DNA of 64,000 bases from Paramacrobiotus metropolitanus (taxonomy: Eukaryota; Tardigrada; Eutardigrada; Parachela; Macrobiotidae): positions 372,001 to 436,000 of the forward strand of contig NW_026570295.1 in NCBI RefSeq assembly GCF_019649055.1, given 5' to 3'. This document shows, one piece after another, positions 25,082 to 36,100 of this stretch. The notes below the pieces were generated by a model. That model ran no database searches and was not told the origin of the DNA. It saw only the letters and a program-made list of their open reading frames with translations. Made by a program: the position numbers and the translations under genes. Positions within the stretch are counted from its first letter, which is position 1; every line of letters starts with the position of its first letter.

Positions 25082-27189
25082 CTGTGATGAGGCGCATTAC
25101 AGGCCAGGGTCAAATAACAAAAGAATAAGAAAAAATCAAAATTCAAAAAATATCTGTAGGCTGTATGACATGAAATGCTGAGCAAAAACAATTTTAAAAA
25201 ATCCAGAATAATCAAAACAACAACAATATAAAAATTAACAATTATTAAACCACCAGTTAACGGGAAAATAATTAAATAATTACTGACATGGAGAGACCAT
25301 AATCTGAATTTATTTCTCCTTAGAACTTTTTCAGTTCACCTGATGGTCTATGTTTTGTTTACAAAGGTTTTATTTGAGAACGCGCAAAAAGTAGTAATAA
25401 AAACATTTGCAACTCCGACTGTACCACTTTAAATTAGAAACCGGCAAATTTTCTTGGTTACTGACATCGTAATCTAGGTAATCGACGATCACATTAGACA
25501 CTGCACTACGACACCAGTACTACAGTCTTTATGGTCCAATGGTAGAAAGTTCCAGGTTTCTGTTTTCGCGACGCTCTACATGCAGCAGTTTTTTGGGGCT
25601 ATTTTCAAACAGAAAGACAATAAGAAATGGCAAGCCGGAATTAAAGAAAGGGAAAGTTTCGGTAACTGCAAAAATATGCTGCGGTATATTGTTTTTCTAA
25701 ATTTCCACCAATCTCAAATTTGTATAATTATCTGAGCTGGCAAGGAACAACGATCATTGTGCAAAAGCCAATGGACCACGATAACCGTATTATGGCTTCG
25801 TAATTACTACTTTCGGTACCTCAACTTTCGTGGCACTCAGCGCATTTGGGACTATATCGAATAAAAGAAACAAAATCGGCAAGTAAAATTAATGATAGAT
25901 CTAAAAACTTTCGTATCTGCAAAATACCACCGAGTTTTTGCTAATTATTTCTCGATTAACTTTTCTCTTACGTTATTATTTCAACTTATTTTTTTCCAAG
26001 TTAAGTGCTTCACAAGAAACCGGCTAATTATTAAAAAACAGAAAAAGGCAAAAACTGACCTTCTTCAACGGAAACGGAGTCAATGGCCACGGGGGTGCCG
26101 CACCGGCTGTGCTCGGCGACGAAGGTCACGTGGAAGCCGATGTCGGCCTCGAAATGCGCTTCGGCGTACCGCCAGCGCCCTGACTGGCCCTGGTCGACGT
26201 TCCAGATGACCACGGTGTTGAGGAGGGTGGTCAGGTACACCTGCAGGTACTTGTTGTCGCCGCGGATTTGTTGAAGTAGTATCAAAAGGTCACGCGGCCG
26301 TGGAAGGTCTTCCCGTCCTCCACCTGCACATTCGGGCCGTCCAGCTCACTGATCAGCTCCTGGGGTTCGTCGGGAACCGTGGGACGGACGGTGCAGTTGG
26401 TCACCGCGTAACCAGAAGCTGGATGACACAAAATACAACGTTACTAATTTTCTCAAATTATTAACTAACTGATTTTTCTACTTTTTAAATATCGCGTCAC
26501 CGGGTTTCCAATTTTTCGCTTTATACATCTCTCATAGCTTTTTTCAAAAATTGTTTAGGCTTTATTCTGCGCTGTCTCAATTTCCACGTATTCTATCTAA
26601 TTCGTCAAATATTTACCTTATTAATTTCTTAAATTATCAAGTGATAAAAAATTTTATGTTTTGTTTCTCCATCTTTGAAAATTTAACGTCACCGCGTTTT
26701 TAATTTTCAGTTAATAAATCTCCCATAGCTTTTTTAAAAAACGTTTTTAGTTCTTATTTTGTAGTTTTTTAATTTTCCTTATTTAATAATTCGTTAAATT
26801 TTGCCTTATTAATTTCATAAATTATTTATATACGTTGTGCATCTCGTTTACTCTGTTTACATTTGATTTTTTATTGTTTTATGATTAATACGGTGTAGTG
26901 TTTACATGGTTGGTCGTCGGGAATCCCGGCGCCGGTCTCCACGGGGCCGTTTCCCAAGACGAAGGGCAGGTAGAAACCCAATGACCCCAACCGTCGCAGA
27001 TGCCCGCGTCGAAGGTGCAAGATGCGCCGGGCAACGGCGACCAGCTGTAGCAGTCACCGTGTGGCTCCGCGGTGACCAGCGGGAAGCGGGTGCTGACCTC
27101 GGTGATCACCGGCTCGGCCGTCGGCATGGGGCACACCGGATTGCCCGATGGTTCTGCAGACTTCGTCTACAGTCGGTTTCCTTTTTTTA

Positions 27190-27330
27190 CCAGTGTTGTC
27201 ATTTCCTGCATAATACCATCCGCAATAAATTCGGCTTTGTTTCAAACGGTAAGCACATATCTAAGATTCTGCATGTGGAACATAAGCCAAACAGCTGATG
27301 GGCTTCAAATGTCAGTAGCACTAGCTTTCT
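27190..27330. repeat. Intron repeat shared with 52.78-52.90 kb
   Basis: About 130 bases match 52,779-52,905 (shared blocks TTCGGCTTTGTTT and CAACTGATGGG-like). The two copies sit in different, non-equivalent introns, so they look like a dispersed element rather than part of the gene duplication. Confidence 0.6.
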
Positions 27331-27399
27331 AAAGCGGACGGTGTTTCTGGTTTTTGGCTTATCTATCATAATAAGCTGTTGCCACTCGCATGTACGAGA

Positions 27400-27445
27400 T
27401 CGTAGTAAGATAATCGTAGCACTCGTAGTAAGATAATCGTAGCAC
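27400..27445. repeat. Perfect tandem duplication of a 23-base unit
   Basis: Two exact copies of a unit beginning TCGTAGTAAGATAATCG. A single related half-unit appears near 63,415 in the equivalent intron of the intact gene. Confidence 0.85.
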
Positions 27446-27954
27446 ATGGATTTTGAATTCTCACACCACGCGCCTAACAAATGCACTGTAAAATTACGGT
27501 AATCGCTTTTGTGTTCAAAACATCTTTTTTATCGACACCAGTTGATTAAAAATTATTTAATTAGTCTCGTTCATTTAATTAATAATTAGTTAGCTCATAT
27601 ATCATCGCACCTTGGTAAAGCTTTCCGACAATATCATCTAACCCCATACTGGTCAGCAAGTCGGAGTGTTCCGCGCGGAACACCAAATGCTCCGGTCCGT
27701 TCAAGCAGAAATACGCCTCCTGCTGAATCCACCGATTGGTATCCGTGGCCGGATCCGCGAAGGCGATCTCATCGTGCTCCAGCACCGAGGAGATGGCGTG
27801 CACCGAGAAGCGGTAGTGACTGATTGCGTTGGCGTGATTGACCCAAAAGGTCACCTTCCCGTAGGTCAATTCATCCGTCAGCGCGTTGATCTCCTCCGAC
27901 GTGCGCAGTTTGGCGGCGTACTCTTGCGCTGCCAGCGCCCTCCGATTCCGGATG

Positions 27955-30670
27955 CGTCCGCCAGCCGCACAAGTCCGTGGCGAAGGAGCAGGTCAAAATG
28001 GCGTCAGGGACGGCCGGCTGCGGGGTGGGTGTGCTACGTTGGATGGTGGTGCGCGCGGTCGTCGTTAAGAAAATGGGGCTGTTGTCGTAGACCACCTCGC
28101 CCTCCGGTGCGAATGTGATTTCGTCCAGTCCGAAACGGCGGATGCTCATCACACCGGCTCCGATCACAATCTCCAAAAGAAACCCAGTGACGGAAGAAGA
28201 AAACAGTAAAAATCCTCAATCACGGAAGACGGATCGAAGGAATTTAGTAATTCGGGAGAACCAAGCCACTCTACACTGAACTATCTATTTAAATTATTTA
28301 CAGCCACCGTTCTACGCTATCCCTGGAATTTCAGACCATTCGCAAACGAGAGTATCTAGCACGAAAACGACCCTCTACCCTCCGACTTCGCTCCGGCCCT
28401 GGATCTATCAAATTTTGTTAAAGATAGACAAATCGAATTGCATTTGTAAAAATTATGAATTCCTCCGTAAAATTATTCCATACTACATTTTCACGTGTGC
28501 ATAAAACCATAATAAAAGTGCAGGTTTTTTTTGCACCAAACTGCAGGCGATAAATCATTCTGGCATACGAGAACCTTTAAGACAACACTACTGACTAAAT
28601 TCAGAATTAGTAATTTAATAAAAAGGCTTGACGAACAAATTTTGCGCATGTGTAAAATGAAATCTATATTACAATAATTTACGGTAGAACTTACTTCCTT
28701 CATTTAACTCATTAGATCATACCCGGTTAAATGGTTAATTAATTATAAATCGTAGCTTTTATCGGATTCAACGTACGCTGAATTTTCGGTTGAATTTTCA
28801 GTTTAGCACGCTGTGCTGAGCCCACTTGTTGAGGGTAGCCGAGTCCAAAACACGTCGAGAAATCGTCACTTGTTCGCCGTCAGCGAAATTCAGGTTAACA
28901 CAGATTCCATCGCCGGCCGCCGGCGTGGCGTACACGTAGAAGCGCAGAACCGTCCGTGCACGGAGTGTGATTGAACTGGATACCAGACGCGCGCGATCGG
29001 CCGTGGTCAAACTCGGTGCCTTGCGCGAACAAGAACCACCCTGCAAAAATTGGTTAGTCCAGCAGTGACATTCAACGATTCTCAGTGATTCTGCGTTTAC
29101 CATCGGTATCGGGCGGTGCGTTGATGTTCTGTGGCGAGGCAGGGACGGTGTTGACACGCTGCCATTGGAAGGTGTCCGTGGTCTCGGTGGTCCATCCGCA
29201 CAGATTCTCCGCGAAGGAGCACGTCAGGGGATTGCGTGGGGCAGACGTGGTGGTGGGCAAGGTGGGTGCTCTGGGTTGTGGTGACAGCGGTGGTCGGTAG
29301 GGTGTTGGGCGCTCCTATACAAGAACGCGCTCAAATGCTGCGAATAACGATAGATGCTATGCTCTGCAATGCCAATCTGCTAACATGGGAATTTAAGTAA
29401 ACTGGCACATCCTCTGATTTAAACTGACCATACGATACACAATGTGCTGGGCTGCTTCCTCGGATCATATACCACCCAGTGTACATTTACGGCAGAAAGG
29501 AGCAAACCAAAAAAAGCGTAACCGATAAATTGTGGAAGAAAACACTAGAAGGTCCTATTAGAATCTCAATGCGAGATGAATACCATGAGTCCATGCCAAA
29601 TGCAGTGTGCACTCACTGCACTGTGATGAGCAGCGACTCAGCGAGAGAATTTTTTGTTAGGATTTTGAAGGTAACTGCCGCATCGCCGTAACCGACACAT
29701 ACACATAAGTACTCGTACGCACGTACAGTATGTTGACTTTTTAATGCGTACTTACTTGCAAACTTTTGTCCTTTTAATTGATTGCTAATCGCAGCGCAGT
29801 TAATTGATCAGCTGCCAGAAATCGTTCAGTTTTATTCTTTTATTCTAAACATTTCCATCTCCTAGAAAGTTTATTAGGAAATTATAAAGTCTGAGTGTTC
29901 AGTGGTTGTCTCGCTTCAGCTCTTACTAGCTGCATATTAAGCAATCGTTTTCCACAGAGATCCAAAGTATTATTATTACTAGTATAACAGCACTATTCTA
30001 CTCGTACAGACTGTACAGAAGGTATACTAACCGTTTTCGTCACCAGTCCAAACGATTTCGTTGACGGCGATTTGATCCTGCGATTCCTTACTGGCGACGT
30101 ATTCAAACCAGATCCAAATACAATCATGTTTCGTTATATAAAAGTAGATAACTTTTATTCGGCCTCGGCCAGCATACATAACAATTCGCCTGCGCAGATT
30201 TACACTAATTAAAAGAATCAAATTTTTAAGCATTGAAAAAACATCCAAAATCGTTACTATCACGCATGATCTTAGGACGTGCGTTAAGTGTACCCAAAAC
30301 AGCCGCTGCATTACCACGGACTACCGCTAAAATTAGATCCCCACCAATTCGTTACATATAAAAGTGGATTCGCCGTAATACATAAATACACGGACGGTGC
30401 ATATGCCACTCGACCATGACTTTACCTCATTGAAACAGCTACTGCGCCTGGTGCCACGTGTCGAATTCGCCGTTAAAAGAGCTCCCAGTGATTGTCAAAA
30501 CCTTGACTTCCCGCCACGAATTGCAACATTCTCCCCACCAAGGAACCAGTTTCCGATTCGAAGTTATACCATAAACTGATCTGCGTGGTAGCGGTGTATT
30601 CGAATGCCAGACGGGAAATGTATCGCAGGGTGGGTGAGTTGCCGACTCGCGTTAGCAGGTGGTTGCTCAT
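27955..30670 (-). pseudogene. Copy B, upstream MAM pieces whose intact partners lie outside the window
   Basis: From 5' to 3': 30,670-30,420 encodes a MAM middle (ISLWYNFESETGS) and is broken by an extra T in a T run just before NGEFDTW; 30,103-30,029 ends a domain (AVNEIVWTGDENG); 29,316-29,092 has a Pro/Thr linker and LTCSFAENLCGW; 29,040-28,800 has a MAM core (TVLRFYVYATPAAG); 28,176-27,955 ends a domain (RFGLDEITF) and opens another (LTCSFATDLCGW). In that last piece about 85 bases are missing before the y exon, with a change of frame. The gaps between them are AT-rich. Confidence 0.75.
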
Positions 30671-30755
30671 CTGTAAACGCACTAATCTTGACCTTTTGTT
30701 ACACTGAATCAGAATGGTGTGCACGCGTACCGGTCGATGCATCGGTAGCGCCGAC

Positions 30756-31930
30756 GTGGATGACGTTGTCCGCAAGGTAACTGTCGCTGTTGCGTCCGGC
30801 CGAGTGGACATCGCCGCTTCCGCTCTAGAGGAAGCCGAGCCGGCCGATGCCCCGGCTGCTGAAGCAGCACCGGAAGCTGCTCCCGCTGAAGCTGCTGCTC
30901 AGCAGATCATGGTGTCGTGACCTTTTCACCGTTTGCTCACCAATGACCTCTGATCTGGTATCCTACACTGCTCAGATTTTGTAAAAATGGACTGAAACTT
31001 TTGAGCACTGAATGTGATCGCTGTACGAAGGATGCTTTGGGCTGGATGGAAAATCAAGGAATAAATTAACCGACCAATTACGGGTTCTAAATGGTTGCAG
31101 CCTTGCAGGCTGCAACCGGCACGTTTGAGTTCGTTGGTAATTCAAAACTGCAAAAGGAGTTGCACCACCTAATAACTGGAAAACAATTTCAAATCTGGAA
31201 GTGGACATAACACGACTGACTGTGTAAAATGTAATTAGTGGCTTCTACTAGTAGATACACACAGTACATACAAATGATACAATGTAATTATTTGATAGAT
31301 GATTAATATCGTTTTTTTCGGCAACAGAGTTCAGCGAGCAGCAACGGGCCGAAATTAATGGCCGGCGCAGGCAGAAATTAATTAAAATTATTCGCAGATT
31401 AAGTAGTTAACACTTAACACATATTGCTTGTTACAATTATAAGGTATACTGGGTGACTGATTCGTGCAATGACTAATAATAACTACATACTAAGCAAGTA
31501 TATGTGGTGAAGGCTCCTCATACCACCTTTCGCCACCTTTGGCTCCTAATACTTTTGCTTTTTACAGCTGTATATCGAATAAAGTTCGTAAGGAGAGCAT
31601 AATTATGCATTTCGATCTATTTAACCTTCGATAAATTTTTCCACTTAAACGCAATAATTCATCGCCTGAAATAAGGCCGCCTCTGTCGATTGATGCCCAA
31701 TGAGTGATACAAAGTTTGTAGTTTCCGAAGCTATTGTTAAAAGTACTGTACGAGTACTCGTTTTGTTAGCAATATTTCGTTGAACTGTAATAATAAGTTT
31801 GTTTTTGAAAAAAATTCTGAAATTCCCAGGAAACTCCATCGTATCGTGTGCCGGCATGGATTCGACATTCACGTACGACCGGAAGTTATATTCTGCCATT
31901 TGTTCTTTTAGGTTACTGTGACTGCCACCG
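30756..31930 (+). pseudogene. Truncated duplicate of the cuticle gene: end of exon 4, 3' UTR and downstream flank
   Basis: Positions 30756-30920 match the last exon of the cuticle gene from codons LDDVVRK through the Ala/Pro/Glu tail. The stop is changed, so the frame runs a few codons further to TGA at 30918-30920. The 3' UTR match continues (30,975 onward against 14,880 onward), including AATAAA. A further match at 31,810-31,930 corresponds to 15,510-15,610. Signal peptide and chitin-binding domain are absent, so no functional product is expected. It sits between the 3' end of the intact MAM gene and the 5' edge of copy B. Confidence 0.85.
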
Positions 31931-32099
31931 CACTCTACCATAATCGACCTTTAATAGTTTTTCACAGATTTTGTAATAAATTACCGACTAGAAAAATCCA
32001 GAAATTCGGGGGACAAATATAAAAAATTAAAAGAAAACTGTCCATTCATCACAGTATACAAATTCCAGAAACACATCCGCTTAAGAGTATCAACAGCCT

Positions 32100-33156
32100 C
32101 TACAGCGTCTCCTCGTCGAAGCCCTTGGTGCGGAAGGCGGCCACCGTCGGCTGCGAGGGCGGCGGCGTGCTCTGGCCGCTGGCGGGCGGCGGTGTTGGGG
32201 GTTTGCTGCTGTAGGCCGGCGGTTTGGACATGGTGGAGGTGCGCGTGGACATCTCGGTGAGCGGCGTCTCGGTGACGACGTGCTCCTCGTAGCTGCGGCC
32301 CTTGCGCTCGCGGCGCTTGCTGCGCAAGTGCAGCAGCGCGATGACCACGCCCAGCAGGACAAGAGCACCGGCCACCGAGCCCACGCTGATCAGCACGATG
32401 TCCTGTGTGCTGTAGGCCTGGGGTGCGCTCGTCGGTCGCACGACGATGGGCGGGGTGGTGGCGTTCGTCGTCGGTACTACACGAAAAAAATCGATTACTG
32501 AATACTGATCGCAAAATAAAATTTATTAAAATTCAAACCGAAAATTAATTTCATTAAAAATCAAAATCAAATTATTATTAAATTTGTTTGGACTGCAAAA
32601 TACACAAAAAAGAGAATAAATAATACAGTTGAAAAAACAAGGAAACAAATCTGGACCGACAACATGGGAACAAAGAGGGTAAGCAAAAATAATAACTGCA
32701 AAACCGAAACTGACCAAAGTTTAAAAATCCGGAAAGGTGTTAGCCAAAAATTCGAGTAAATCAATGCAATAGCAGCCGCAAGAAACAAAACGAAAATAAC
32801 TAATAAAAGCTTTTGAAACAAATAATTAACCGAAAATACGAGTACACCAAGAAAAATAATTACAATCGAAATTCATGGAGAGGGAAAAATTAAGAAAACA
32901 AACAGCGGTTAACTGCGCCAAACGATTTTACCATTACTCGAGCATATTCAGACGAAAAAACAAACTATTTTTTGGTGACAATCAATAAACGATTGCATAC
33001 CGGTTGTGGGAGTCGGCGGCTGTGACGTCACTGATGTTACCGTCGATCCGGAAGTTGCCGTCGGCCCGGATGTTATCGTCGACCCACTGGTGACCGTCGA
33101 GCCGGTGGTGACGGGAGGGACGGTGGTGGTCAAATTTTCCAGTTCCGCCACGAAGC
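32100..33156 (-). CDS. Stalk, transmembrane helix and cytoplasmic tail of the giant MAM protein (last two exons)
   Basis: Exon 33156-33001 encodes a Thr/Ser-rich stalk with near-repeats of TSGST, likely O-glycosylated. Exon 32476-32100 gives a short linker, a hydrophobic helix (DIVLISVGSVAGALVLLGVV plus about six residues), a basic stop-transfer stretch RSKRRERKGR, and about 75 tail residues. The tail has a PPAY motif (PPxY, a WW-domain ligand type), Pro-rich PxxP runs, several Ser/Thr, and ends FDEETL, which fits a class III PDZ ligand pattern. Together these set the orientation: MAM array outside, tail inside. Binding partners are inference from motifs. I see no convincing AATAAA directly downstream on the minus strand before 31.98 kb. 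Confidence 0.9.
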
Positions 33157-36100
33157 CTGCACAGAACCATAACGTTTAGTGCTGTTCCCCGTTTAATCAG
33201 CACGTTGCTTACCTTCTTCAGCCGAGTACCACGTGTCCGTCAGCGCGAACAACGCCGGTACGAGTCCCGGCTCCTGACGGTTCTGCACCTCCAGGACACT
33301 GACGCGGAACGTCTGCAATGCACAGCACAACCGTCAACTGCCGTCTGCCGGCAAAACCCTTAATCTGTTAAAAACATTCACCGCTACCTCTAATCAAAAA
33401 TATGCATTTCGGTAACCAGCTCTATAGCTGGACAAGCAAACGCCAATTAAAACAGATTAAAGTTGTGGTGAAGACACTATTTAACTTTTTAAATATATAA
33501 GGAATGTAGTTACATTAAAAACTTACTTTCGAAGCATCAACAATTAAATCAATCCCCACCAATCGCTTAGTAAATACGTTATTATGGACAGTTATTCTGC
33601 TTATTATTTTCTAATCTTAATAACAATTTTCTTATAATAAGTTTGGTTTTAAACGGTGATAAATTTCGCTGCTCATTTCGCTTTGTAAGCAACCTCACTG
33701 TAACCTTTATTAATCTGTTAAATATTGATAATAATTAAAGTAACTGATGTTGTGTCTCAAACAACCTTAACAAAAAAAATGCGAACGTACAATTCGGCTG
33801 GGCTGGTCGCTGGCGGGCAGCTCCACCACGGCGGAAGTCCAGCGTTCGAGGCTCTCCGTGGGCGCCAAGGGATAAGGCAGACTGTTGTTCCCGCCCACCA
33901 GGAGGTCCACCTGCAGGCGGGCGCGGGTGACCAGCATGTACTTGAAGGCAAAACTGGTCGGTTCCGGATGCGGCGGGATCTCCCCGCTGACGATCTGCAC
34001 GGGGCCGGCGGACAGCGCGTCGCCCAGGACGACCAGCGCGGTCTCGTGCGTGCCGGGCAGAACCTGGGTGGTGACGCCGGGCGGGGCCTGCCAGCCGCAG
34101 AAGGGCGCGCCGGGGGCGATGTCTTCGCAGGTCAGGGAATTAGGTCGATTGATCGGGCCGCAGTCCAGGGTGCTGTTCAGAGGGGTAAGGGAGGTGGCCT
34201 GGGATTCGCGGTTGATGATGATCTCGTCCACAGCGAATTCCGACGCGGAACCGGCTCTGCAGAATATTCATATTAATTTTTCTTGATAATTATACCTTTA
34301 ACAGGCAAAAGCATGAAAATTACAGGAAGTGTAACGCGCACACACTTAAACCCAGTTTAAAATTAAAGTTAAAATTTAAGAAAATAAATACTTAAAAAAA
34401 GCTTTTATATTTTATGGTAACCTTGTCCGAGCGAATGCCGACGCGAAACGGTCTCTGCAGCAATTTCAAGATGAATAAAAAAAGCACAATTTCAAAAAAA
34501 ATTTCCATTTTTTTACGCACATTTCTTATATTTTATTGAATTACATTCTATTTATATTTTCTTGTCAAAGAAATAAACAATTCAAATTTGAAAATCCGTT
34601 AAATTTATATTGTTTTCTTGAAACAACGTTGGCCGAAAATTTCTTTCTAAAATGTTACTACTATATTAAATTCTATTAGCACTCAGACGGACGGACGCGA
34701 ACATACAGTCTGTATGTGGCTGTTGTGTACGATGGTCGTCGTCAAAGCGCAGAATACTGAATATGAATACCGTTTACCGGTATCAAATTATCGTAGTATA
34801 AGGGATTCAGCCATAGTAACCAGGCTGACCAAGTTGCTGACAGCTGACAATTTGCTTAGCACATAAAATCAAACGCACTACACTTTGTTTTTACTTATGC
34901 ATACAGAAGAGGTAGAATGATTAATTATTCAAAGATCAAACACTGCGTGAAGCGTACATACCGAGCGAAATTGATTACTATTATCAATTTTCAAAAATCT
35001 TCATCTGTTTATTATTATGATTTTTTTAAATATTTTCCTTAATATTTTATGCACAAAAGTTCACAATTTTTATTATTTATAATTCTACTTACCCAGCGGT
35101 GACGCTGAACTCCAGCTGTACCAACGGCGAGAATCCCGGTACGCAAAGGGTCACTCGCCCGGGTATCCAGCGTCCGAACGCCATCCCGCCCAGAGCGGCA
35201 CTTCCGTGCAGTTCAAACAACACATCCGTCGAAGTAATCTGTCCATTGACGACATAATGCGCCTTCACCGTGAACACCTCCACATCCGCATGGGCGAAGT
35301 AGAAGAAGAACACCTGCATGCGTTCCCGCACGTAGAACCCACGCGACAACAGACTGGCGTGACGTTGCTGACTGTTCGGTTGGAACAGCGCCATGCCACC
35401 GCCCACGGAGGTCGTTATGTCCTCACTGGCGTCGGCAATTTTAAAGCCTTGATAACCGTAACCGCAGAAATGGGAATTGAAGGAACAGCTCAACGTCCCG
35501 GTGGGCAGGGGCGGCACCGGGGTGGTGACTGTCGGTCGTGTGGGGCGGCTGGTCGGCGGGGTCACCGGCGCCACGCTGGGACAGTTGTCGCCCAGAGTGA
35601 CCACTTCCGCTTCGTTGAACAAACGGATCTGGTCGATGGCGACGGTGGAGTCGGCGTCGGAGAAGGCCGCTTCCAGGATGAAGACGACGTTGGAGGAGGC
35701 GGGGACGGGGAGGGTGGGGTGCAGCCAGGTGTTGGATTGATCGTTGTTGCTGCTCCAGAGGACGGTCTCGTTGTTCGTGGCGTTGGAGAGGGATTTCAGT
35801 TGGACGTACTGGATGGAGGGGCCGTACAGGTGGACGAAGAACTCCAGGGAGGTGTCAGCGGAGACGGCCAGGCAGGGGGTGTACAGACGGGCTATACTCA
35901 AGTCCTGGTTGGGGATGCCGGTGGATTGGGCGTGGAACCGGCCGGATTTGCCGTTGTTCGGGTGGTCATGGTAATCAATACGGCTCGTCGAGCGGACCCA
36001 TCTGCACAAAAATCCAGAAAAATGCGCATTTATTACATTAATCAACACCATTTAGAGTGCACACATAGTATGACGGCCATTTAAAAATTAAATGCCCACA

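Larger units (their letters stand above)
15657..30670 (-). pseudogene. Copy B: decayed partial duplicate of the giant MAM gene
   Basis: Exon relics lie in the same order and strand as the intact gene. The intact exon is named by its first base: 63602-64000 at 27611 onward, 63067 at 27153-26906, 62554 at 26418-26060, 58715 at 25081-24699, 57733 at 23986-23799, 57360 at 23608-23279, 56495 at 22643-22290, part of 55744 at 21993 to about 21712, 51962 at about 21690-21300, 50994 at 20906-20729, 50421 at 20344-20072, 49695 at 19674-18911, 48255 at 18258-17864, 47760 at 17758-17566, bits of 45776 and 45387 at 17.2 and 16.9 kb, 42183 at 16519-16272, 41581 at 15906-15657. Several exons are whole, such as 22643-22290. 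Frameshifts, lost domains and missing stalk, membrane and tail exons argue against a working gene. Confidence 0.85.

Noticed and set aside
25535-25560. TGGTCCAATGGTAGA, resembling a tRNA A box
   Set aside because: No B box at the right distance and no stem pairing; the equivalent intron at 61.5 kb lacks it.
27400-27445. Short direct repeats as a CRISPR array
   Set aside because: Only two adjacent copies with no spacer, in eukaryotic intron-like DNA.
35206-36084. A 292-codon open frame on the plus strand
   Set aside because: It is exactly antisense to MAM exon 36001-35093, which has domain motifs and matching splice sites; the GC-rich exon simply lacks stops on the other strand. The same holds for other plus-strand frames over exons, such as 55055-55816 and 49270-49782.
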